Assembly: GCF_003113895.1 (NCBI RefSeq)
Contig: NZ_BDUD01000002.1
Coordinates: forward strand, 742,782 to 806,781
Length of the DNA stretch: 64,000 nt
DNA from: Nostoc commune NIES-4072
GTDB taxonomy: Bacteria > Cyanobacteriota > Cyanobacteriia > Cyanobacteriales > Nostocaceae
Reading direction: 5' to 3'
The notes beneath the pieces are model-generated. The model was not told where the DNA came from. It ran no database searches and saw only the letters and a list, made by a program, of their open reading frames with translations. Positions 8,175 through 16,847 of the stretch are shown here, one piece after another; the stretch's first letter is position 1; each line of letters opens with the position of its first letter. A program made the translations under genes and the position numbers.

Positions 8175-8725
8175 TTAGCCAGATTAGCAATTGGTACGAA
8201 GTGCAAAGGAACTTGTTCAAAAATGTTGTACGTAAATACATTTTCCAAAACCTTTGCAGTGGTGCTATTGGTTATGAATAATATCTGGGACTTTTTGTAA
8301 GTGTATAAGTCCTAAAGAGGGCGAAGAGGTGAGCGTCGGTCTCCTTTTCCCCCTCTTTAGTAGGATAATCGGAGGGAGCATCCAGTTTGGGAAGATTTAC
8401 CATTTCTAGGAAAATGTAAAAGGAAATAGCCCTGTGCGATCGCCGTTGCCAATGCTTGGCAAGGAATTTAGGCAGCACTGGCAGCCTCAAACCTTTACCA
8501 AAAGCGATTGACAGCCTTTACAAAAGAGCCGTTTCTTAGCTGGTTTTCTATCGCTCGCCAGTTGTAGCGAAGCGGTGACTGAGCGCTGCGAAAAATCTAG
8601 TTGACCGCACCAAGGAATTTGTACAGCGCTCGGTCAACAACTGGCATTGGGGAGGGAGTCCAGAAGGACGGGGCAAAGCCCCTCCCTCGCGCACCTTTAA
8701 CTTCCACGGGGGTTGATTACTTAGA
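8175..8725. other. Gene-poor spacer with repeats
   Basis: No convincing gene lies here. The stretch has a HIP1-containing section and a palindromic element. Near 8560-8655, GCCAGTTGTAGCGAAGC is mirrored by a segment containing CAACAACTGGC. It also has a GC-rich hairpin, GGGGC-AAA-GCCCC, near 8670-8690. The short open frames overlapping these repeats look like chance. Confidence 0.5.
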
Positions 8726-9373
8726 TTACCGACTGAAACCCCTAGAGCGTTGCTTTTGAGAGAGCATCTCTTGCTGCTGCTGCCGCTCTCTAACAAGAAT
8801 CTCATTCCAGCTTTGCCCCTTGGGTGCAATTCTTTTAGCCTGCGGTAGCATTTCCTGAACGACAAGAGATGTTTCATTTCCCTGATCATCGTTATTAAAT
8901 GCCAACCCAATTCTGCTGATATTTCTGAGAAGTTCAAAGGGCAAGTTATTTGGATCATCCACTGCCATGTACATTGTTCTAACTGGTGGTTGCCCCTTGT
9001 GTCCCTGAATGTCAATCTCTGCCATTGTCAAAGCATCAATGGGGGAAGAACACAGGTATACCCTCTCGATTTTATCGTCAGGCTCTCCACCCAATTTCAG
9101 ATGAAACCACCCCTCGGAGCGATCGCTGTTTTCGGAATACTGCGAACAGCGATTGTCAATCCGTGCGGTATCCCAAACCAGTGCGCCTGACTTTTCACCG
9201 TTTAAATCTCGCTTGATAAACACAACATTTTCATAAGGATCTATATAAGCCAACCCCTGCCGTTGTAATGGTTGCACAAGAAAATTGGTTAGGGCGCGAG
9301 TATGAGTCAGGTAATACTGTAATACTGGGCGTAGGCTTTCATCCTCTGGAGGTAGCGTAAACTGGGGTTGAGT
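8726..9373 (-). pseudogene. DUF3991/TOPRIM plasmid protein, C-terminal fragment
   Basis: The frame matches the DUF3991 plus TOPRIM proteins encoded with plasmid relaxases in cyanobacteria. DUF3991 is represented by LRPVLQYYLTHTRAL, QRQGLAYIDPYENVVFI and KSGALVWDTARIDNRCSQ. The TOPRIM core is VYLCSSPIDALTMAEI followed by GLAFNNDDQGNE, which carries the metal-binding acidic residues. The fragment is open from 9373, where an in-frame stop sits just upstream, so the N-terminal part is missing and the visible ATG is internal. It may once have belonged to the mobilization region now at 53,900-55,500. Confidence 0.75.
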
Positions 9374-9389
9374 TTACCAGGAAGCATTA

Positions 9390-10061
9390 ATGCTTTATAC
9401 CAACTATCGGAAATTTCTAGCAATGTGGGCGGCATCCCTCGATTGTACCTGTGCTTTGATAGGAATTCAGGGGATGCGTGGGTCTGCATTCAAAATTCTT
9501 GCAGCAACGCCAGCATCGCAGCAGAAGTTATATGAAGACTTGATTTTTGCGAGCTTACGAAAGTCGGTTAGTTGTGACTCCGAAAGACTAGTTGATCGGG
9601 AATTTGAGAATGATATCAGCAAGTATTCAGGGTTTTACATTGCCGAAACTTGTTTGCACCCTGAGCTTATACCAATTGTTGATGAAATATTTTCAAACCC
9701 AGACAAGAAACTTGCTTTAACGCGAATGTCTGACAATTTGCAATTAATCGTGTCCGCATCAGCAGCACGGGCGATGAGTTCTGACTCACAAGATGTGGTG
9801 CGTCGCCGAACGACTGATTTTTGGCACGCTAGAGACTACGAATGTTTTTTGCAGATGTTCAAGCAAGATGGGGGAGCGGGGTTTGAAATTACTTACCAAG
9901 CAACAACCAATCTCCCAAAAATTAATCCTTTGGCACCGTGGGCGCGGTTTACTACAAGCTATCGGTTTTTTGAAATTGATGTTGGCGATCGCACAGAAGT
10001 GTACCGTTTGGGCGAAGGTAAAGATATCACCCTAATCAGTCGTCCCAAGGTTGTTTCATAA
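9390..10061 (+). CDS. Unknown protein, possibly PAS-like
   Basis: A protein of 223 residues, or 195 if translation starts at the ATG at 9474, which is preceded closely by CAGGGG and fits the first sensible sequence. The middle (MSSDSQDVVRRRTTDFWHAR, about residues 130-150) and the following beta-rich FEITYQA and RFFEIDV segments vaguely resemble a PAS fold, but I would not assign it firmly. The gene lies 14 bp ahead of the next one and is probably co-transcribed with it. Its 5' end abuts the broken DUF3991 gene, so the native start may have been altered. Confidence 0.5.
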   Translation: MLYTNYRKFLAMWAASLDCTCALIGIQGMRGSAFKILAATPASQQKLYEDLIFASLRKSVSCDSERLVDREFENDISKYSGFYIAETCLHPELIPIVDEIFSNPDKKLALTRMSDNLQLIVSASAARAMSSDSQDVVRRRTTDFWHARDYECFLQMFKQDGGAGFEITYQATTNLPKINPLAPWARFTTSYRFFEIDVGDRTEVYRLGEGKDITLISRPKVVS

Positions 10062-10075
10062 TATAGCGAGGTTTT

Positions 10076-10873
10076 ATGGCAGTAAGATTCCTAGAAAACA
10101 AGGGCAGTGGCAATATTCTAGAGATTAGTCGAGCTAGACTTTTGGAGCTTACCCCCAATGTTTATCCCCTGACTTGGGAAGCGATTCTTTCAGGTAACGG
10201 TGATAGTGCAGCTATCTTGGGTGCAGGTTTTGCCGAACGTGAAGTTTTTTTTGGTTTTGAGGGAGTTGACTTGACGCGCTACCAACTTCCGACAATCGAC
10301 TGTTACGACATTGCTACTGAGCCGCCAGAAAAGTTTTTAGCTTTACGCAGCCAATACCCAAACCTACAGTTAAATTATTTTTGCGATCGCAATCTAGCAG
10401 AACTAGAACTGACAAAACTTTACGCTCCTAATAGCCTACGGCTAGTTTCAGTTCATGGAGTATTAGATTACTTACAGCCACATGTGGTTACAACAACATT
10501 ACTTGATATCGTGAAGGTGCAGCCAGAGGCAATATCGATACGGCTATTTTTAATGGGCAACCCGTGGTCATGTAATTTTGCGAGTATAGATCAACTAGCG
10601 ATGGAATTAGATTCAATAGAAATTACTACAAGTGGCTTAGTCGAACCGATTGATTTTGATATATTTTGTCGTACAGGTGTTGTGCAATTAAATATTTTAG
10701 ATCAGGATAAAATTGAACATAATTTGTTACCAAGTTACGGTGCATCTCATGTAATGCCTGATAAATTAGTTGGTTATTTAAATAATCAAGGGTATCAGCT
10801 TGTTGCAACTGATGTGTACTCACTTTCAAGCAGGGTTAGCGCATCTCAAACCCTATTGACAGTGGAATTCTAG
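10076..10873 (+). CDS. Rossmann-like (possible SAM-dependent methyltransferase) protein, C-terminus replaced by IS
   Basis: The protein of 265 residues has a nucleotide-binding-like motif at AAILGAGFAEREVFF (about residues 45-60) and a following acidic strand VDLTRYQLPTIDCYDI, which suggests a class I methyltransferase or related Rossmann fold. This is a weak assignment. From residue 253 the sequence SRVSASQTLLTVEF is encoded by the end of the ISAs1 element that begins at 10831, so the native C-terminus is lost. It forms a two-gene unit with the upstream unknown gene. Confidence 0.5.
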   Translation: MAVRFLENKGSGNILEISRARLLELTPNVYPLTWEAILSGNGDSAAILGAGFAEREVFFGFEGVDLTRYQLPTIDCYDIATEPPEKFLALRSQYPNLQLNYFCDRNLAELELTKLYAPNSLRLVSVHGVLDYLQPHVVTTTLLDIVKVQPEAISIRLFLMGNPWSCNFASIDQLAMELDSIEITTSGLVEPIDFDIFCRTGVVQLNILDQDKIEHNLLPSYGASHVMPDKLVGYLNNQGYQLVATDVYSLSSRVSASQTLLTVEF

Positions 10874-11821
10874 GAAAGTGTTGAATTTGGAAGAGCCGCC
10901 GCCAAAACTGAAAGCATATACTGATCATTCATCGCGGCTCGCCGAGACTTTTGGCGAATGCTGCGGCGGAAAGAGGATTCTCGCTCTAAGGCATTAAGAG
11001 CAATGCGACGGAGCAAAGAAAAATTTTGTGGACTGTGCAGAGAACGAATTCGACATTCATCCTCATTGAAAGTGACATCTAATGGGCAATTGATTTTTGT
11101 GTCCCCATTGCATCAATAGTAATGATGCAGCCAGATATGTCTAGCATTTCTAACAGTGCTGGAATCGCGGTGATTTCATTGGATTTGTCAGTGACCTTTG
11201 TTTGTCCCAAGACCAGACGGTGTTCACTCGACCATGCACTGACCGTGTGTAAAGCTTTTAGCTGAGATTCCCTGTCATATGAGCCTCTATGAGTTTTGCC
11301 ATCTATGGCTACTACTTCTACTCCCAAGTTCTCAACTAGTGATTGTACCCATTGCCGAAAATATTGCTCAAATTCTCTTGGGTTAATTCTCTCAAACACT
11401 CTTCTGAAAGTATCGGGGCTGGGTACTCCGAATGGTAGTGACAAAAACGTTTTCAACCACTCCTGTTTACTAATTCCATACTCCTCAATATCTTCCCAAC
11501 CTGACGCTCCTGCTATTACTGCCAAAATTGCTATGGTGATGATATCTGTCAGTAAATGATATCTTGTTCTTTCCACTCTCGGGTCTTTTATTTGTGTGAA
11601 GTATTCCTGAAACTTAGTGGTAATGTCTTTGCTATTTATGCTGGGTGCAAAATATGTTTTGGTTTTGCTTGTCTTGTTCTCAAATCCTGTTGGCATTACT
11701 CGAACCTTGCACCTAGATGGATTAAATCTTACCCTACCTCGGATAGTGCCACTTTGTTTCCAACTTGATTGCTGATCAGGTAAGTCTCCTTGTCAATAGC
11801 GTTTGAGACGCGCTGACCCTG
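10831..11821 (-). mobile_element. ISAs1-family element, internally deleted copy
   Basis: The ends CAGGGTTAGCGCATCTCAAA on the left and GAGACGCGCTGACCCTG on the right match those of the full copy at 52494, and CAGGG is the hallmark of ISAs1 ends. This copy is 991 bp against 1383 bp for the other. The missing part is about 390 bp in the C-terminal half of the transposase. The flanks CTTTCAAG and TTTATACA show no 8-bp duplication. Confidence 0.85.
11079..11696 (-). pseudogene. ISAs1-family transposase, internal deletion
   Basis: The N-terminal 200 residues are about nine-tenths identical to the intact copy at 52618: the DUF4338-like start, HLLTDIITIAILAVIAGASG, then the first catalytic region VVAIDGKTHRGSYD. 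After IIITIDAMGTQ-like sequence the frame ends in KSIAH and a stop. The 3' part of the gene, with RIRSLHSPQNF and FRRSIRQK equivalents, lies further on in another frame (about 11070 back to 10900). The deletion joint is near 11079. The protein cannot be active. Confidence 0.85.
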
Positions 11822-11830
11822 TTTATACAA

Positions 11831-12520
11831 ATGAGTCTCAAAATTATTAAAGGCAATTTATTTACTTCAAATTGTCAAACACTAGTCAACACTGTTAACT
11901 GTGTGGGTGTGATGGGTGCTGGTATTGCATTGGAATTTCGCTTAAGATATCAAGAAATGTATACATATTATGTAGAAATATGTAATCAAAATTTGATGGA
12001 TATTGGTAAGCTGTGGCTGTATAAATGTGACAAACATTGGGTTCTTAACTTCCCAACTAAAAAGCACTGGAAGAAACCATCAAAGTTAGAATATCTGGAA
12101 TTGGGTTTGCAAAAATTCGTCGATACCTACATAGAAAAAGAGATAACTTCTATCGCTTTTCCTCTGCTTGGAACACAAAATGGAGGAATTCCCCAAGAGC
12201 AATCTCTAGAAATTATGACTAGGTATTTAGGTAAATGTGAATTACCTATAGAAATATATATATACGATCCTCATGCACCTGATGATATATTTAATGAATT
12301 AAAAAATGTTTTTCTTTCACTATCAGATAGAGAAATTTTAGAGGTAACTGGCTTGGGGAAAACATATATTAAAAAAGTCAAGCAAGCAATGCAAGAGGAA
12401 AGTATATGTAATTTATCTAAATTTTTATCAACGAAAGGAATAGGGATTACTACAGTACAAAAAAGTTTACTCCTACTCCAAAAATTTTACCCAACTATCT
12501 TACCTAATACTGACCAATAA
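11831..12520 (+). CDS. Macro-domain protein (DarG/ALC1-like ADP-ribose hydrolase)
   Basis: Residues 1-155 form a macro domain. The ADP-ribose-binding loops are visible as LVNTVNCVGVMGAGIALEFR (about 18-37) and FPLLGTQNGGIPQEQ (about 113-127), with NFPTKKHW between them, as in DarG. DarG removes ADP-ribose that DarT attaches to thymidine in DNA. The C-terminal 75 residues are Lys- and Leu-rich with helix-hairpin-like ILEVTGLGKTYIKKVKQA. They are shorter than the DarG C-terminal domain and not recognised. No darT gene is adjacent: the ISAs1 end is only 9 bp before the start codon and may have replaced it. The gene looks intact. Confidence 0.75.
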   Translation: MSLKIIKGNLFTSNCQTLVNTVNCVGVMGAGIALEFRLRYQEMYTYYVEICNQNLMDIGKLWLYKCDKHWVLNFPTKKHWKKPSKLEYLELGLQKFVDTYIEKEITSIAFPLLGTQNGGIPQEQSLEIMTRYLGKCELPIEIYIYDPHAPDDIFNELKNVFLSLSDREILEVTGLGKTYIKKVKQAMQEESICNLSKFLSTKGIGITTVQKSLLLLQKFYPTILPNTDQ

Positions 12521-12718
12521 ATTCTCATTCAAAATCTAGGTGCGGAAATATGAGCGTTCGAGTTGGGTGTTCTTAGTTGACGAGACAGATTGCAATACAA
12601 ACGACATTAGCGATAGCGAGGAACGAGCGTCAGCTATCCCGAAGGGAATCGCGCGACAAAGGAGGAACTTGACCAAATGCTCAAAACCTGGGAGTGTTTG
12701 TTAAATTAGCAGTAGACA

Positions 12719-13429
12719 TCACTCAATTTCAGCTTCCTGCCAACCTTTAATCGCTCCTACAATAAAAGCACCTACAGGGTTATCAATGGCTTTCTCGAAC
12801 GCTTGAAGACCACCTTCTTTAACTGCGTTTACAACCCGTTGTTTCCAAATATGGTCACTTTCTATACGCTCAATAACTTTTGTTGCTACTACCATCTGCC
12901 CTGTTGTGGTGTTGGTGGGGTAAGTCTGCTCTAGCTGTTGCAGAAGCTGTTGTATCTCTGCGGCTGCTTCTGCAAGAGTCTGCTTCCGCTCCGAAGGATA
13001 GTTGTTTATAGTGCCACCGAGTTGATTTGCCTCAACGTTCTCACTATAGCCAACACCAATTGATGCCCCACTTTGGTTGATATTTATTTTGCGCTCTGAC
13101 ATAGTTTCTACATAATTTTGATTGTTGCTCATGGTAACATTACCTCCTGTGATCATAATTTTTTGAGTATTAATTATCTGATTACCAAGTTTCTGCCTCA
13201 TTGCATCTATCACCTTAGCCACTACAGCATCAGTATCTGACCGAAGCTGCGATAGAGAGTCCAAGATTTCTTGGACATCGTACTCACCATTAATTTCAAT
13301 TCCGTAATGTGGAGACTGAAGCTGTTCAGCAACAAGATGGAAGCGATCGCAAAGAAACCTAATTAATTTCACTGGTTGTTTTATGCTGTTACCAACTTGA
13401 AAGTAATGCTCCCAGCTTGCCAGAAACAC
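12719..13429 (-). CDS. Third gene of the Argonaute operon, helical protein with conflict-system-type tail
   Basis: The product is about 236 residues from the GTG at 13429. The first 85 residues are helical (ASWEHYFQVGNSIKQPVKLI, then LCDRFHLVAEQLQ). Then comes a low-complexity linker, NQNYVETMSERKININQSG, and a C-terminal domain with SIGVGYSENVEANQLGGTIN, then a long helix TLAEAAAEIQQLLQQLEQTY and a final GAFIVGAIKGWQEAE. Such tails occur in cyanobacterial conflict proteins next to NTPase or effector domains; I infer a signalling or effector-coupling role. The GTG has no good ribosome-binding site, and the frame is open upstream into the end of the previous gene, so the true start is uncertain. 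It is the last gene of the operon. Confidence 0.55.
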   Translation of the reverse strand: MFLASWEHYFQVGNSIKQPVKLIRFLCDRFHLVAEQLQSPHYGIEINGEYDVQEILDSLSQLRSDTDAVVAKVIDAMRQKLGNQIINTQKIMITGGNVTMSNNQNYVETMSERKININQSGASIGVGYSENVEANQLGGTINNYPSERKQTLAEAAAEIQQLLQQLEQTYPTNTTTGQMVVATKVIERIESDHIWKQRVVNAVKEGGLQAFEKAIDNPVGAFIVGAIKGWQEAEIE

Positions 13430-13503
13430 CTGGTTAACAGTTTTTTGCAGAGAAAGATACAGTGCAGCAGCATGAGAAGTGTCATGCGCCGAGACAGATG
13501 CTG

Positions 13504-13986
13504 TTATACAACTAGAAAGTAAAGCCTTATCTCATGAACTAATCTCTGTTCTCCCTCTGCTAATACATCCTGCAACCAACGCAAGTCTTCAGGGCGAACC
13601 TTTGGGCAAGAGCTTACACCAAGCGATATACCCAACAGTTCTACAGGTCGATAAAAAAACGAAGCTCGATCCGAAGGAAATACTTCACGAGAGGCCAGTC
13701 GCGTCAAACCGTTTGCCCAAGCTGACAAAAAACTCTCACCAAGAACTCTGCCACAAGCAAGCTCATAACCCACAGCAGCAAGAACAGGAGCTTGATGTAG
13801 TCGCCTTAGTTCCAAACTGTTAATTGCTGCATCTGTTGCCACACTAAAAGGTGGTTTGCTATCAACGCGATAAAAAAGATAGCGTGCAAAGCCACTTTCT
13901 GGTGATTCCCAGTTATAGTTTGCCCCCAGATAATGTGTCAGAAAATCCAATTGATAACCGAAGCTTTTTGCTACTGCATCTGTCAT
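13504..13986 (-). CDS. Argonaute-coupled small protein of unknown function
   Basis: The 161-residue protein starts at an ATG that overlaps the Argonaute stop codon (ATGA), so the two are translationally coupled and very likely form a complex or act in one pathway. It is mostly helical, with FGYQLDFLTHYLGANYNWES near the start, a central LAAVGYELACGRVLGESFLS, and FFYRPVELLGISLG near residue 115. I see no catalytic motif or membrane segment and recognise no family. Its end runs into the frame of the third gene: a one-base shift in the last 28 bases would join the two into one protein of about 420 residues. Confidence 0.6.
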   Translation of the reverse strand: MTDAVAKSFGYQLDFLTHYLGANYNWESPESGFARYLFYRVDSKPPFSVATDAAINSLELRRLHQAPVLAAVGYELACGRVLGESFLSAWANGLTRLASREVFPSDRASFFYRPVELLGISLGVSSCPKVRPEDLRWLQDVLAEGEQRLVHEIRLYFLVV

Positions 13987-16307
13987 AGAAACCACTTGCT
14001 TGCACGAAGTTTGATATTGAGCAATGCAGGTGACCAATCTCGAATATTGCGAAGGCGGGCAAGTAGTTCGGCAATTAGTTCAGAGTAATAGATAGTCACT
14101 GGTTTGCTAGCTGGAAGCAAGGAGCGCCACGATAATGATGTAAACTTTAGCACTTGCTCGGAAAGATACGTCAAGTCCCGATAAGTGGACTGTGGGTGTA
14201 GGTGAATTAATAAAGGGGTTGGTAAAGGCGATCGCGGCATTTTTACTAGTGCTGCACTATTAGTACACAAAAGTCGGGTATATCTTCCTAGTTGCACAAT
14301 TATGCCTCGCTGTGGTGCTAATTGTCCTTTTTTAGCACCATCTTTCATAACAATACCTTGTTGCGACTTATCTAACAGGGTAAACGGGTGTTCGTGAGAA
14401 ACTGTTAGGAAAGCAAATTCAATGTTTTGTTCTTCTCCAACCTCCGCAACGCACTGTGCGACAATATCTGCAACATCAAGGTTTTTGAAAGGTCTAGCAG
14501 CATGAAATACAAGGCGAACAGTATCTCCTGGTTGCCAACCGTTGCGTCGCTTAATGTCCTGTAAAATTGATACAGTAGATGTTTTCAAAATATTTGGATA
14601 TTCAGAATAAGAACACTCTTGGGAAAGATTGCCCAAGAGGTAGTTCCCATCACCTCTAAAAACTGTTGTGATACCTACAAACCTTTGTCGCTCAAAGAAG
14701 CGACTCCCAGAAAGTTCACAGTTTCCTATGCCGATGACAAGTTCATCACTAATTGTGAGGTCATGATCTACTGTCCAAGGCAACCCGTTCATTTTGGCGT
14801 AGAGAGCAACACTGAGATTTTGCAGCGTGTATTGCAGTGAATAACGTGATTGCCCTAGAGTAGATGCCCGAATGCCTTGCACAGGGATTCCAGCCATTAG
14901 TAACAGAGCTTTGGACTGAAGATATGGATTTTCTGGGTCTGGAAGCCTTGCATGTTCGTCTAAGAGAATAACAATAGCTGCATCTGGCATGGTTTTTTCT
15001 AAAACCTGCGCCACAGCTTCTCTATAAGCGACTGCTGGCGGTTTCTGTTTACTATTGAGCCAGGGAATTTGCCGTAGAGTCAACTTAGGATTAACAAGAC
15101 CAAAAATTTTGGCAAATCCACCTGAGTATTTGGAGTTTTCCTCCCAATATTCAATCCCATCTTGAAATACTTTTTTCTTGATACTAATTCCGTCTCGAAA
15201 TGCTTTTAAAAAATTTTCCACTGCACCCTGAACGGTATCTGGAAAAAGAACCAATATTTCTGGGGATTTTTTTGAGAAAATCTCACGACTAAAAGGCCCA
15301 TATTTCTCAATTCCTTTCCAAGCGTATAGGTTTCGTTTTGTTCGGGCCGCATCAAAGCAGTACTCTACTGGTGAAGCAGAAATCACCGTTTGATAACTAT
15401 CATCATTCACTGCTTCAATACGATCTCTAATATACCCAAATAAATTAGGTGCAAGCTGCATAGGAGATTTTTTTGCTAGAAAAGTCTCCATGCGAATCAA
15501 AATATTGTCTAGTGCAGGGCCAGTTAAAAAATTAGCTTCCTGAATCAATCTTTCTGATTCAAAAGCATCATATTTATCTCCCAGCAATGTTTTGAGGCAA
15601 CGGACAAAAGACGCTTTGGAGCCTTCTAGCCATACTTCATCTTCATTGATAGAAGTAATTCCATCGAATGATTCTAATAAGTTGACCGTTTTTTCATAGA
15701 TGTGGCTGATTTTTCCAACCAAACGGCGTTGTCCTGGTTGAGGTTGGCGACGAACAACATATAGATCCTGAAGATTAACTCCTGCATTTTGTAGATCGCT
15801 CAGAGATGCAAGGATTTCCCAACGAGTTTCTAACCGTAGAAACAGACCAATAAATGTCTCCTCGTGTCGCAGTTCAACTAACTTTGCTTCGAGTGCAAAT
15901 TTGGGTTTAATTTTGAAGGAAGAAATCAGTGATGGTAAGTCTTTGATCTTAGTAGCAATAGAACTGACTAACTCTTCTTTTTGAGAAAGGAATGTGAAGG
16001 GTTTAAATCGAAAAGCTGAATATTGGGCAAATATCTTTGGCAAGACACTATCAATGCGAGCTGCTAGAAGTTGCAGGTGTTCTTCAGTTTTCAATTCAAC
16101 AGGTTTACCAAAGGTTTGTTCTTGTTGAGGCACTTTAGGGATTCCGTAGACTTTGCCAGAGCGCCAATGAAGAAACCAGTCCGACTGGAGTTTTTCTCGT
16201 AATTCTCGTAGCCCTCTATTATCTGGCATGTCTTGAACATAGGCGGTGAACGTATTAGCGGAAAGTTCTACCTTAAACCCGTTGAAGCAAATGGACATAT
16301 GTAGCAC
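13983..16307 (-). CDS. Long prokaryotic Argonaute with inactivated PIWI domain
   Basis: The protein is 774 residues from GTG, or 771 from the in-frame ATG at 16298. An N-terminal half of about 340 residues precedes MID and PIWI. The MID guide-binding pocket looks kept: Y462 and K466 in YLQSKALLLMAGIPVQ, Q477, and K505 in LYAKMNG. The PIWI domain (about 520-774) lacks slicer residues. Where active proteins have VIGID, this has VIGIG (G528), and where they have VHRD, this has FHAA (A604). The end, PLLIHLHPQSTYRDLTYLSE, is typical of PIWI. It should bind guide and target without cutting, and must rely on partners, as other inactive long (B-type) Argonautes do. It heads a three-gene minus-strand operon. 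Confidence 0.85.
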   Translation of the reverse strand: MLHMSICFNGFKVELSANTFTAYVQDMPDNRGLRELREKLQSDWFLHWRSGKVYGIPKVPQQEQTFGKPVELKTEEHLQLLAARIDSVLPKIFAQYSAFRFKPFTFLSQKEELVSSIATKIKDLPSLISSFKIKPKFALEAKLVELRHEETFIGLFLRLETRWEILASLSDLQNAGVNLQDLYVVRRQPQPGQRRLVGKISHIYEKTVNLLESFDGITSINEDEVWLEGSKASFVRCLKTLLGDKYDAFESERLIQEANFLTGPALDNILIRMETFLAKKSPMQLAPNLFGYIRDRIEAVNDDSYQTVISASPVEYCFDAARTKRNLYAWKGIEKYGPFSREIFSKKSPEILVLFPDTVQGAVENFLKAFRDGISIKKKVFQDGIEYWEENSKYSGGFAKIFGLVNPKLTLRQIPWLNSKQKPPAVAYREAVAQVLEKTMPDAAIVILLDEHARLPDPENPYLQSKALLLMAGIPVQGIRASTLGQSRYSLQYTLQNLSVALYAKMNGLPWTVDHDLTISDELVIGIGNCELSGSRFFERQRFVGITTVFRGDGNYLLGNLSQECSYSEYPNILKTSTVSILQDIKRRNGWQPGDTVRLVFHAARPFKNLDVADIVAQCVAEVGEEQNIEFAFLTVSHEHPFTLLDKSQQGIVMKDGAKKGQLAPQRGIIVQLGRYTRLLCTNSAALVKMPRSPLPTPLLIHLHPQSTYRDLTYLSEQVLKFTSLSWRSLLPASKPVTIYYSELIAELLARLRNIRDWSPALLNIKLRASKWFL

Positions 16308-16847
16308 TTACTTTATATCTGTGAAAATTTTGATGCAGTTTGTACCTCAGTCCCCTTGGTTATCTGAACTAAGGCAAGTACATTAGTACTGGTTAATTAT
16401 TCTATATTTAGCGTATTTATTTACACTTTTTGGAAGAATACGCGATTCTCTAGATTTTTTTTATGTTCTAAGTTTTACTTTGTGGCTGGATAAGCGATCG
16501 CAGCGAAAGCTTCGCCTACAGGTATCTACAGATCAGCAAAGGTCTGGTTTATTGGCCTCTGCTAAAAGCGAGAAACAGCACAGTTCAGCAACCCGCCCTC
16601 CTGAAGTACACAGCGATGTCTACGACGGGCTGCGCCTACGCAAACTACAAAAATTCCAATTAAAAAATTTATCATACATTTCACAGTTTGAGTTACTGAG
16701 TGTGTTTTCACGACAGATGCTTTGCACCACTATCTTGAGAACACATCACTGATAATTTTGACTGTATAGGAAAAGAGAAGTAACAATAATAACAACACAA
16801 ACCTGTTTTTGATAATTCCCAATTCCCAATCCCTAATTCCCCAAATC
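16308..16847. promoter_or_regulatory. Divergent intergenic region between Argonaute operon and DISARM
   Basis: About 540 bp separate the two outward-facing defence operons and must hold both promoters. An AT-rich block at 16,380-16,450 is the likely promoter area. A HIP1 site with a short interspersed repeat (GCAGCGAAAGCTTCGCC) lies near 16,500, and GGGAATTGGGAATT-type repeats at 16,811-16,845 abut the drmD start codon. The open frame at 16480-16752 runs through repeats and looks spurious. I cannot mark precise -10/-35 boxes. Confidence 0.4.

Noticed and set aside
16480..16752. Open frame of 90 codons in the divergent promoter region
   Set aside because: It runs through HIP1 and short repeats, has no ribosome-binding site, and its protein shows no sensible pattern.
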